Shown one piece after another: positions 1 through 8,400 of a stretch of 24,690 bases of DNA. The position numbers and the translations under genes were made by a program. The DNA is from Gemmatimonadota bacterium (GTDB lineage: Bacteria; 4572-55; J002), in NCBI GenBank assembly GCA_003697105.1, contig RFFQ01000010.1, positions 1 to 24,690 of the forward strand, written 5' to 3'. The notes under the pieces were generated by a model. The model did not search any database. It saw only the letters and a list, made by a program, of their open reading frames with translations, and had not been told where the DNA came from. Positions within the stretch are counted from its first letter, which is position 1; each line of letters begins with the position of its first letter.

Positions 1-89
1 GGGCTAGAAGGAAAAAGCAAAGAACCACCACCAATTGTCGATCAAGACTTTAGAAAAAGGCATCTGGCACTTGTGACGGTCTAAAATTC

Positions 90-336
90 TCACAGGTCAG
101 GTGATAGAACACAGTAAACCCCTGTGGATTCCAGCGCGACACTGTCCACACAGCACGCTTCCAACCAATCTGCCAACTCATGCAAATCACCGGTGAATGT
201 CTCGAAAACCCGAACCGGGTCATCAGACAGATGAGGCGCTACCGCCACCCACATCAATACCCGCAGAATTCGGGTGGGCAATCTCAAGACTTTCAAATTG
301 AACCGGTTGCTTCTTATTTTTAGGTTGACGCTTCAT
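90..336 (-). pseudogene. Decayed N-terminal fragment of an IS110-family transposase
   Basis: The reading frame starts at ATG 336, preceded by GGAG about 10 nt upstream, and reads as an IS110 N-terminus: a basic leader, then HPNSAGIDVG (the first catalytic Asp of the DEDD/RuvC-like fold) at about 250-280. The frame then breaks and the homology continues one frame over at about 251 with WVAVAPH, a TGDLHELADWLEACCVDSVA segment and ESTGVY (the catalytic Glu region) near 114-131. Family members carry about five residues (like SRSHW) between GIDVG and WVAV. These are missing here, so a small deletion that is not a multiple of three explains the frameshift. Homology stops after ESTGVY and a stop follows at 90-92. 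About three quarters of a normal IS110 transposase is absent, so this is a dead remnant. Confidence 0.8.
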
Positions 337-453
337 AAGTCTATCTCCTATCCAAACCGTGATAAAATACAGTGAGTTCAATAGAAGATAGGACATCACA
401 TGTGCAACGACAAGTTTCATCGGTCAACGAAATGACCGAACATAGGGACAATG

Positions 454-478
454 ATTAGGTCGATCGGATCGATCTAAT
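454..478. repeat. Palindrome built on GATCGATC (copy 1)
   Basis: The left arm TTAGGTCGATC (455-465) and right arm GATCGATCTAA (467-477) pair around a single central G, with one G/T wobble, and A454 pairs with T478. It is the first of three neighbouring elements sharing the core TAGATCGATC. There is no gene here. Confidence 0.7.
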
Positions 479-495
479 TCTGCGAATTAAAAAGT

Positions 496-556
496 GTTTA
501 GATCGATCAAAGATCGATCTATCGTCCGTGAATGAAAAAGGTTTAGATCGATCAAA
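496..556. repeat. GATCGATC palindrome (copy 2) and 16-bp direct repeat
   Basis: TAGATCGATC (499-508), AAA, GATCGATCTA (512-521) form a perfect 10-bp inverted repeat with a 3-nt spacer. The 16-bp string GTTTAGATCGATCAAA occurs exactly at 496-511 and again at 541-556. Together with the 454-478 palindrome this puts nine GATC tetramers in 462-553. Function unknown; a protein-binding cluster or a mobile-element scar are both possible. Confidence 0.75.
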
Positions 557-598
557 AAAACCGCGATTTAATCGATAAATAAATCGAATATCGCGGTT
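554..598 (-). terminator. Probable Rho-independent terminator of the TPR gene pair
   Basis: On the minus strand the outer stem is AACCGCGAT / ATCGCGGTT (plus positions 590-598 and 559-567). An inner TCGAT / ATCGA helix (583-587 with 572-576) extends it past an asymmetric internal loop. The stem runs into a tract of seven T residues on the minus strand (A554-A560 on the plus strand). It lies about 230 bp beyond the stop of the second TPR gene, so transcription would have a long 3' tail. Confidence 0.55.
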
Positions 599-825
599 CA
601 TATCTAAAATCCCCGTTTCCGGTGAAAGAATAGCTGAATAGTACTCTTTTTTAGAAAATACACGGATGGGGTTAAAAGATCAAGTGTAAAAATGGGTTAT
701 TTTAGCACACTTAAAAATAGTTTCGGACGTGCCCGCCTAACGATGTTGATAACCGTATTCAAAAAAGTTTCAACGATCACTGATTTTTATTGACCAGCGG
801 GAAGTAAAGTGCAATACCGGCGGTA
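599..825. other. Non-coding stretch without recognised features
   Basis: There is no credible gene between the terminator at 554-598 and the stop of the TPR gene at 826. I see only a weak imperfect inverted repeat (AAGTGT at 682-687, ACACTT at 707-712) and a short AATACC-GGC-GGTATT hairpin at about 813-827 that overlaps the stop codon. With the palindrome region it makes about 490 bp free of genes (337-825). Confidence 0.6.
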
Positions 826-1680
826 TTAAAAATCCTCTGGAAGCGTGATCCGGTACGCTGCGGCGTGTTCATAAAACGATTGGTACTGCTCGCGGTTAAA
901 TTGGTGTGCCGCCTGAATCGAATTCCGCAGAGTGCCTTCATAATAGCGCCGCCAGAGCAATACAACAATAGCGCCAGCTTCCCCATACCGCTCTCCGCGA
1001 AGGGCATCGACCGTATAATAAGCACAGACCCCATTCAACAGCAAGGCAAGCAGCCCTTTTTGCCTTTTTCCAGCATATATCAAACCCAATCCCGGTACGA
1101 CCGCAGATAGAAATCCTGCCACCTCCGGTGACTTTTGCGGCAGGGTTTCCCCATGTAAACTAAGGGAAGACAGAGCATCACACCGCAGACGAACATCCTC
1201 AGAGTGCGCCTGTTGACCCGCCTGCTCAAACCAACATTGTGCCTCCCGCCATTTTCTCAACTGCAGATACGCCCAGCCCATCAAATATGCCCAATGGGGA
1301 TGATTCTCCTCACATTGGCGTAACGCCCTCAAGCCTAATTTCGGTTGATCTGCCCTCAAATAAACATCGGCGACCATCAAGCCGGCGGCACGCTGCAATG
1401 CCGGCGTCGCTAACGAATCCTGCTCGATTTGTTCAAAATGATAAGCGGATTGCTTCCAAAACTGCCCCTGATAATACGCCCATCCCAATCGATAATGGAT
1501 CGAATCCCGCAAACTAGGTGAAACGCCGCCGGATAACAACCGTTGGTACTCCGTCACCGCCCGGTAATAATCATGCTGGTGATACAGATGATCGGCAAAC
1601 CCAAGGTCACTCATGGGTTGGGCAAAAAGGTCTGAACCGGTGAAAAGAAGTACCCATAACCCACAGACACACCATCTCAT
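826..1680 (-). CDS. Secreted TPR protein with C-terminal hydrophobic domain (second of tandem pair)
   Basis: 284 residues. The N-terminus MRWCVCGLWVLLFTGSDLFA followed by Q looks like a signal peptide. A TPR-like helical region follows (about 25-180), beginning ADHLYHQHDYYRAVTEYQ. Near residue 187 a domain starts with VAGFLSAVVPGLGLIYAGK, followed by hydrophobic segments and a basic/aromatic tail ending in AAHQFN. The PGxGxxYAGxxxxG pattern recalls TM2/DUF5683-like membrane domains. It is clearly a paralogue of the upstream gene: same order of parts, same length, matching motifs. Its ATG overlaps the upstream stop by 4 bp (ATGA), so the two are probably translationally coupled. The exact role is unknown; a periplasmic or inner-membrane scaffold is likely. 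Confidence 0.85.
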   Translation of the reverse strand: MRWCVCGLWVLLFTGSDLFAQPMSDLGFADHLYHQHDYYRAVTEYQRLLSGGVSPSLRDSIHYRLGWAYYQGQFWKQSAYHFEQIEQDSLATPALQRAAGLMVADVYLRADQPKLGLRALRQCEENHPHWAYLMGWAYLQLRKWREAQCWFEQAGQQAHSEDVRLRCDALSSLSLHGETLPQKSPEVAGFLSAVVPGLGLIYAGKRQKGLLALLLNGVCAYYTVDALRGERYGEAGAIVVLLWRRYYEGTLRNSIQAAHQFNREQYQSFYEHAAAYRITLPEDF

Positions 1681-2537
1681 TCAACAATACCTTTCACCTG
1701 AGAACGTGCATTGACTTCCAGCTCGATATGACGAAAGTGGTGGACTTGAACACGGTGGTTGAATTGCAACGCGGCGGCAATCGCCCCGTAAATATTCCCC
1801 AGATAAAAAACACCGCCACCCAGACCAAAAACCGCCAATCGGACAGTATGATCGTCTTCGTGCGCTTGGTATGTTGCCCACGCGGCGGCGGAAATCAGTA
1901 AAAAAGAGAAACCCCCATCCTGCCAACGTCCGGCGTAAGTTTGCCCCATCCCGGGAAGTAACGCCGACAGCAATCCCGCGACCACCGGTGACCGCCGGGG
2001 AAGCCGCAACCCATCTGCCGCCAGACGGGTTAAAACCGGAGATACTGGCATAAATTCCTGCCGTGCCTGCTCCCAATCATATTGCCGGGCAGCAACCAAC
2101 CCTTTTAAAAGATGCCCTTCTTGCCAGCATGTATCTGCCGGGGCACAATAGGCGAATAACTGATCGGCTAATTCACCACTGCGGGAATAATCACCCTGCC
2201 GGTACGCAACCACAATTGACGACAAGTAGGCTTTCCGCTGCCAATAGCGTGCGGAATCCGCCTGTAGCAACGGGGCATAACTCTGCAAGGCAAACTGCCA
2301 TTTCCCTTGTGCCTGATACGCCTGCCCAATCCGAAATTGGGTCGCCAGTTGTAAGGAATCTGCCGGAAAAAAATACAAATACCGCTTGTATTCTGATATC
2401 GCTCGGAAATGATCCCCCTGCCGGTAGAGTTCATCCGCAAATTTCAATATATCGGGAGCATGAGGTTGGGCAGTTACGACATTCCCACTCAATACGATCC
2501 ATACAATCCAGCCGGTCAGCTTGATCAATCTACGCAT
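1677..2537 (-). CDS. Secreted TPR protein with C-terminal hydrophobic domain (first of tandem pair)
   Basis: 286 residues. The signal peptide is MRRLIKLTGWIVWIVLSGNV with a likely cleavage at VTA-Q. The mature part starts with a TPR-type repeat (ADELYRQGDHFRAISEYKRY) and further helical pairs (IGQAYQAQGKWQFALQSY). The C-terminal third opens with VAGLLSALLPGMGQTYAGR and continues as Gly/Ala-rich hydrophobic segments ending AALQFN. The same layout is found in the next gene, so the pair arose by tandem duplication. It is separated from gatE by a terminator, so it probably has its own promoter in the 114-bp gap, but I could not find a convincing one, and the Shine-Dalgarno is weak. No enzymatic motif is visible. 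Confidence 0.87.
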   Translation of the reverse strand: MRRLIKLTGWIVWIVLSGNVVTAQPHAPDILKFADELYRQGDHFRAISEYKRYLYFFPADSLQLATQFRIGQAYQAQGKWQFALQSYAPLLQADSARYWQRKAYLSSIVVAYRQGDYSRSGELADQLFAYCAPADTCWQEGHLLKGLVAARQYDWEQARQEFMPVSPVLTRLAADGLRLPRRSPVVAGLLSALLPGMGQTYAGRWQDGGFSFLLISAAAWATYQAHEDDHTVRLAVFGLGGGVFYLGNIYGAIAAALQFNHRVQVHHFRHIELEVNARSQVKGIVE

Positions 2538-2590
2538 ATTGACATTCTACTCTGCAAAGTCGGGTGCTTTGCCTGCCCCACCTTCGCAAC

Positions 2591-2617
2591 AAAAAACCGG
2601 ACGAAATAATCGCCCGG
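2591..2617 (-). terminator. Rho-independent terminator after gatE
   Basis: On the minus strand CCGGGCGA (plus 2610-2617) pairs with TCGTCCGG (plus 2597-2604) through one G-U pair, with a 5-nt loop, and runs directly into six T residues (plus 2591-2596). It lies 35 bp past the gatE stop and separates gatE from the TPR pair. Confidence 0.8.
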
Positions 2618-2651
2618 CAACACGATAATCGCCCACAAGCACAAGCGATGA

Positions 2652-4595
2652 TTATGAAAGGTACTCATTTAACAATTGGTTCACCACAGCACCTGCAATT
2701 TTCCCCCGGCACTGTTTCATCACATTCCCCATAATGAAATGGTGTTTTGCCGCCGGACTGGTGTAGGGACGTTCAACCGCAAGTTCCTGTTGAAGGAGGT
2801 CTTTCACGGTTGCTTCGTCAATTGAAGGCAACAGAAAGGCGTGAATTTGGGTTGCTAGATCAACAGTCCCATCACTTTTGAGGAATGTTTCTAATAACGT
2901 TTCCGCCGCTTCCACCAATGGCGGGTGGGTGTTCGCATGGGTAAACAGGGTCTGCCAGACGGCTTCGGTTAAACGGGAGGTATCCAGCCCTTCGCGGCGC
3001 CAGGCCACCGTTTTTTCAAACATCAAGCGGGCAATTCGCACTGGAGAGAGGCGGTTAAATGTCTTGACCAAAGATTCAAATAATTCTGCCTGCATCGAAG
3101 AAGCAATTGGTACTAACAGATGTTCCGGCACTCCCCATTCGCGGTAGCGGTCTTCCCGCACCCACATTTGCTCCGGCACATCTTCAGCGAGGTTTTCAAT
3201 GCGCTGGGGGGTAATCTCCAATGGCGGGAGGTCGGTATCGGGGTACATCCGCTCGGGACCCGGCAGAATACGCTCAAAGCCGTTTGTACCATCGTCAAGG
3301 GCTTGGCGCGTTTCACTGGGGACAGGACAATCCAATGTTGCTTCGCGGGCACGGATAGCAATCTCATCAATGGCAGTTTTCACATCTTGAGAGCTACCCC
3401 AGACCAAGATTAATGCGTCATTAGCTTGTGCCCGAACCGCTTTGCGAATCCGGTTCCAGACCACATTGCCGATGGTGACTTCCGTACTTTCCGAGGTCAA
3501 GATGTTGGGCTGGCGGGTCAGGCAAGCAATCACCCGCACCCGGTCGGAAATTTCCTTGGAAAAGACCGTTCCGGTTTGGGTCGGGTAGCTCAGAATGCCC
3601 AAAAAGCCCTTTAAGTTGACACATGCCACCATCTCTTGCCGCTTATGAATTGCCCGTTGGATCGGTTCCCAGGTTGTGTGCATCAGGTAGGAGGTCACAT
3701 CCACCCATTCATATTGAAAGGTGTCCGGGGTGATGCCGCGCCGGCGCAATTCATCCCGAATTTTCAGCAAGGAATATTGTCGTTGGGCTTCATGGTAGAT
3801 CAAGCGAGGAATGAGTTTGATGCGGTGGACACCTTTGATTTCGATCCGGGTACCCCCAGCGATACTCACATTAACATCTTCCCGTGCCGCACCTAAACCG
3901 GTGCGAACTCTGCCAGTACTGCGGGAAACATACCGGATAATATTGCACACATCCGCAACTTCCTGCGGAGTACGCATGACTGGCTCCGTAACAACTTCCG
4001 TGATCGGCATCCCCAACCGGTCGGTGATGTAAATACGCTCATGTCCGATGTCAGACACTTCCCGGCAGGAATCTTCCTCCAACCCCAACTGCACCAAACC
4101 GATCTTACGCCCTTTGTAAGGTAACCAGCCATCAATCCCGACAATTGTCGTCCGTTGAAAGCCGGTGGGAATACTCCCATCCAGATATTGCTTGCGGGCA
4201 ATATGAATCTCGCTCACGAGCTTATAGTTCATCACCATCGCCAGTTGTAAGGCAATATCAAGCGCTTGTTGGTTGATTTCAAAGGGGGGTGTATCATCCA
4301 TCTCATAGGTACAAACACTTTGATGATTGATGCGGTAGATAATTTCTTTGCGAGTTTTGAATTCCATCAGCGCCGTTCCATCGTACTCGCCCAATTCCGA
4401 AAGGGTTGGGCGCATGTGGCGCAAAATCTCGGCATCGTATTCTTTGGTGTTGTATAACCCGGCGGGACAGCGGCAGAATAGTTTGCGGTCGGTTAATAGC
4501 TGTTGGTGTACTTCCAACCCGGAACGTAGCCCGATTTCGGCATAATCTTCCGGCGTCATCTCTTCAAAAGGCTTCAAAAGTCCAGATAACGTCAT
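2652..4595 (-). CDS. gatE: Glu-tRNA(Gln) amidotransferase subunit E (GatE, archaeal-type)
   Basis: 647 residues, the usual GatE length and longer than bacterial GatB. GatE is the kinase/transamidase subunit that, with the glutaminase GatD, converts Glu-tRNA(Gln) to Gln-tRNA(Gln). Signature stretches include GLEVHQQL then LFCRCP near residues 28-45 (cradle start with cysteines), IARKQYLDGSIPTGFQRT (about 131-148), the GLEEDSCRE acid cluster, GLGAAREDVNVSI (about 234-246) and PGPERMYPDTDLPPL (about 448-462). Between about 280 and 420 lies the AspRS-like GAD insertion that distinguishes GatE from GatB. The C-terminal 200 residues form the helical/YqeY-like tRNA-binding tail. GAGG lies about 9 nt before the ATG. 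No gatD is in the window. GatDE is the archaeal system, so its presence among otherwise bacterial genes is notable. Confidence 0.92.
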   Translation of the reverse strand: MTLSGLLKPFEEMTPEDYAEIGLRSGLEVHQQLLTDRKLFCRCPAGLYNTKEYDAEILRHMRPTLSELGEYDGTALMEFKTRKEIIYRINHQSVCTYEMDDTPPFEINQQALDIALQLAMVMNYKLVSEIHIARKQYLDGSIPTGFQRTTIVGIDGWLPYKGRKIGLVQLGLEEDSCREVSDIGHERIYITDRLGMPITEVVTEPVMRTPQEVADVCNIIRYVSRSTGRVRTGLGAAREDVNVSIAGGTRIEIKGVHRIKLIPRLIYHEAQRQYSLLKIRDELRRRGITPDTFQYEWVDVTSYLMHTTWEPIQRAIHKRQEMVACVNLKGFLGILSYPTQTGTVFSKEISDRVRVIACLTRQPNILTSESTEVTIGNVVWNRIRKAVRAQANDALILVWGSSQDVKTAIDEIAIRAREATLDCPVPSETRQALDDGTNGFERILPGPERMYPDTDLPPLEITPQRIENLAEDVPEQMWVREDRYREWGVPEHLLVPIASSMQAELFESLVKTFNRLSPVRIARLMFEKTVAWRREGLDTSRLTEAVWQTLFTHANTHPPLVEAAETLLETFLKSDGTVDLATQIHAFLLPSIDEATVKDLLQQELAVERPYTSPAAKHHFIMGNVMKQCRGKIAGAVVNQLLNEYLS

Positions 4596-4651
4596 AGCGT
4601 CAATCCTCAGTTTCTAAGGGATGAAATAAAAGAGATCAAATGAATAGGGTA

Positions 4652-4680
4652 TATATACGCTCTATTGCGAGATCACTCAA
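4652..4680 (-). promoter_or_regulatory. Candidate sigma-70-like promoter of gatE
   Basis: On the minus strand TTGAGT (plus 4675-4680, overlapping the mscS stop codon), a 17-bp spacer and TATATA (plus 4652-4657). The predicted leader is about 50 nt. It suggests gatE is not purely read-through from the transporter-channel pair. Confidence 0.45.
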
Positions 4681-5447
4681 TGAATTTTTTCAGTCACCGA
4701 AGGATGCGAAAAGAATTGTGAAAGTTGGTCTTTGATCTGGCGTTCCATCTCATGAAAATAGCGATCATGAAAGGAATAAACCGTCACTTCAAACTCCACC
4801 ACATCCGCCGTTTGTCGGACGGACTTGAGACGTGGCTCCCGTTTTAAGGATGCCGCCGGAAAGTTCAGGATAATCTCCCGTAACCAACTCAAAAATTCGG
4901 GATTCACCTGAGACGCCGGTACTTGCAGTTGGAACACATATGTCTTTTCCGTCTCGATGGGGCTTGTTTTTTTGATAACCCCTTGGGAAATAGTGCTATA
5001 GGGGATTTTCACCCGCTCCCCATCGTGGGTTTCGATTTCGAGGATGCGAAATCCCAACGTCCGAATATACCCCTGATAGGTATCCCATTCAAGCCAATCA
5101 CCTACTTGATACACATCCTCGGATTTTAAGATGATCCCAGCGGCAATATCCCGGATAGCAAACCAGACCGAGCCAATCCCCACAGCAACCATGACCCCCA
5201 ACAGCAGATACGCCAATTGCGGGCTTTCCCGAAAAAGAGATTTGAGCATCTGAAAACTAAAAATAAGCCAAACCAGCATTTCGACGACGAGAAACCCTTG
5301 TCCCAACCGCAACCGGTACGGTTTTTTGAGGTCTGCCCGGTGGAGAACGGTTTGCAAAAGCCGGAAACTGATAAACAAAATCACGCCCAGCAGCAGAAAT
5401 TCGACCAATAGAAATTCCGATATGTTGAAATGCCATGACGGATTCAT
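4677..5447 (-). CDS. MscS-family mechanosensitive ion channel
   Basis: 256 residues, slightly shorter than E. coli MscS. Three N-terminal hydrophobic segments (about 10-35, 48-70, 76-100). The third, Gly/Ala-containing, runs directly into the pore-lining/beta transition IRDIAAGIILKSEDVYQVGD, typical of the MscS beta domain. Then come LEWDTYQGYIRTLGFRILEI and IPYSTISQGVIKK, the conserved beta-domain core, and a C-terminal alpha/beta domain. The family opens on membrane tension and releases solutes during hypo-osmotic shock. The start overlaps the stop of the upstream transporter fusion by 4 bp (ATGA), so the two are almost certainly co-translated. It may be specialised for the fused transporter rather than being the housekeeping channel. 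Confidence 0.9.
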   Translation of the reverse strand: MNPSWHFNISEFLLVEFLLLGVILFISFRLLQTVLHRADLKKPYRLRLGQGFLVVEMLVWLIFSFQMLKSLFRESPQLAYLLLGVMVAVGIGSVWFAIRDIAAGIILKSEDVYQVGDWLEWDTYQGYIRTLGFRILEIETHDGERVKIPYSTISQGVIKKTSPIETEKTYVFQLQVPASQVNPEFLSWLREIILNFPAASLKREPRLKSVRQTADVVEFEVTVYSFHDRYFHEMERQIKDQLSQFFSHPSVTEKIH

Positions 5448-8400
5448 AGGACTTCCATCTCCTTTAATTTGCGCACCAGATACGGATGGAGAAACGGATT
5501 AATTTCTAAAATATGATACGTATTTTCCGTGACAATCCCCATCCGTTTGAGGGTTGTGAGGTCTTGCTTCCAACGTTCGGGGGGACGGCGTAAAATACGA
5601 GCCAGCCGGGCACGTGTCAATTTTTTGTGCAAAATAAACTGAATCAGGATCAGAATCCAATCTGGTTCAAGCAAATTCAAGGGTTTTAGGTCTGGGGTCA
5701 CCGGTTTACGGATAATCAAGGTTTCATTTTGGATCTCCTGAATATTGGCTATCCACGCTTGAAGCGCCACACCCGGATTACCGCGGGAATATTTGAAATA
5801 CTCCGTAAACAAGCGGGCTTGTTTCCATTCTGCCAAATGTTTCTCGTCGTGCCCATCCAATTGGAAAGTCAATCCGGTGGAACGGTGTCGCCGTAAAATT
5901 AAATCCTTCAATTGTTCCGCATCAAACGGGGGGCAAGAGATTACTTCCAGCATGAGATGGTCTAAGTTACGTAACGCATTGATAAAATTGTAGCTATAAT
6001 GATTCAAATTGAGGATAAAAAAGTATTTATCCCCATAATCCGTCATCAATTGTAAAATACGATTAACGACAACCATGCCGCCGGCACTACGCTCCCACCA
6101 CATATCCAAATCATTGAAAACAAAAACACTATGAGCCGGTAAGGTATTAAAAATATCGCTATAGGGCAATTCGGACGCCACGGCATGTTGAACGGTTGTT
6201 TCAAACACGGCCAACTCAATTGACCCACCTTGTGGCGGGTCAATGCGATAAACCCGCCGCGTATCAAAACATTGATGCGCAATGAAAAGCGAAAGTGCCG
6301 TTTTCCCGGAATACCGCTCCCCAATGATGGCTAAGCCTCCGGCAATACCGCTCCGAAAGCGGCGTACTGCCTGCTCTGCGCGGGCGATCTCAGCCGTAGC
6401 ACCGATCCAAAACTCCGTACTAATCGTAGGTTTACCGATGAACAACTGTTTATAGTAAAAGGGCAATGCCGCCAGAATCCGTTTTGGTGGCGAAATGGTA
6501 TCGACCAGCGCCAACATGCTTTCCACCTTCCCCCCGGCGGTTTCAAGGGGTGAAGTACCCCTTGTGCGGGATAAGTTGCGGCTCTGATGGTACCACAATT
6601 TCACCAGTACCTCCCGTCCAAAACGATACAACTGCTCCAACTGTTCCTGAAATTTGGAGGGCACCGCTTGGTCCACTTGATGCTGCATATACTGCCCCCA
6701 AACACCGGTGGAATGGGTGATAAAGTACAAATTAATCTTTTCAAAGGTCTGTTTTAGATGGCGTTGGGTGGCTTCATTCAGGATGTTCAAGATTTTTTCG
6801 ATTTGCTCTCGTTCGCTTTGGATAATCCGTATCCCATCGGTGATTTTTTGGACGGTCGCCTCGTAGACGGTCTCCAGATCAATCTCTAAATCGCTGAGAT
6901 GGAGCGAGACCATGCGGAGTACATCACTGGTGGTGCCTAAGGCTTTGCTCAGTTTGAGCGGCAATTCCGCCATCACGGCTTGTAAAGGGCGCACAAATTC
7001 AGTCGCAATCAGATAATCCACCAGCCGCCGGAGGGATATTGTCAACACCTCAATGCGATCAAACTGGCGGTTTTCAATCATGTTGAGGGATTCCCCACTC
7101 ATCACCTCAACCGTTTCCGGCAGTTCACCGGTAACCTCTTGAATTTCAGCGACAAGTTTGTCCATTGCCTCTTGGATATCAAAATCAACTCGTAGTTCTG
7201 GCATAACCGGCAGGGTATAGTCTGTTTTTTCCTGAAGATGGGTGCGCAGTTGCTCCAAGTCCGCCGTTAATTCTTGGAAGTTTTCACTGATATTTTTCTG
7301 CACACTCTGATTCAACTCGGACATCATTTTTTGCACCAGCATCCGCATCCGGCTCTGCAAAGAGGCTAACACAAGGTCAGTCAACAGAACATTCAGTACC
7401 AAATACTGATTTTTCAACCATAGACTTGGGACATTCAAAATTTGATCCCGTAATGCTTGTGCAGACTTCGGAACTCTGCGCTGGCGCCGGATAAATTGGT
7501 TGACATCGATCCGGTCGGCATCCTGAATCAGCCGTTGCAGGATGTGCCGGCTCTCTCGTAGCAAGGTATGGCGGCAAGTATTAAATTTCTCCTGATGACT
7601 TGCCGTGGTCTGCGCCGTAAGGGTCTTCAATTTTTCGCGTTCGGCGGCGATAACTTCCGGCGAAAACTCATCTGTTTGGAGGTGCCGGTCTAAAACGGAT
7701 AAACTGGACTTTGCCTGTTCTAACAATCGCTGCACCTGATACAGATTTTGGTAGCTATCCACCCCAAATTCTTGCAATATCTGGTAAAAAAGGTGGCGTC
7801 CTTTGGTTTCTACATAAAAAATTTTAAGGTCACGTAACCGTACATCCTGCGTGATCACTTTTGCGGGATTTAGACGTGCTTTCTGCCACTTAAAAAGCTT
7901 CAGGCGAAGTGAATCTTCCGGCTGGATGGCAAACCGCTCGAGTTCATAGCCAACATTCAAGGTTTCTGGGGTGCGGTATGCCAGCTCGGTCATTTGTGAA
8001 AAAATCCACGTGATCCCCGCCTCCGCCATCTCCTTTTGGTCGGGCAAGTAATCTGTTTTAAACTCTGTGAGAATCCGGCGAGCTTGAAACAAGAAATTAT
8101 TCCGAATTTTGGGGATCACCTTCTGTTGCCGTAAACGCTCCGTGGTGGAAACCTGCTTTTCCAGATCGGTAAATGTGCGCTGGATCAACTGGTTGATGGT
8201 GCCAATCAACTGTTGGTCTGCTCCGTACATCTCTTTCAAGTAGCAGTCGATGTAATCCCGCAGGAGGTCTTCCAACTGTTGGGCTAACTGCCGTAATGCT
8301 CGTTCCAGCGCATCATTTTGGGGAAAGATCAGTGCCGGCAGTTGAAATTCGGTAATAGGGGTGGTGTCATCCTTCAATTTGGGTTGTTTTCGCTCGATCC

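Noticed and set aside
454-598. GATC-rich block as the chromosomal replication origin
   Set aside because: No clear DnaA boxes (TTATCCACA type) and no dnaA, dnaN or gidA nearby; GATC density alone is not enough.
813-827. AATACC-GGC-GGTATT hairpin as terminator of the second TPR gene
   Set aside because: Short 6-bp stem overlapping the stop codon, with no T-tract after it on the minus strand; the hairpin at 554-598 is better.
2063-2524. 153-codon plus-strand open frame opposite the first TPR gene
   Set aside because: Low-complexity, Pro/Arg-rich translation with no domain, antisense to a gene with a paralogue next to it.
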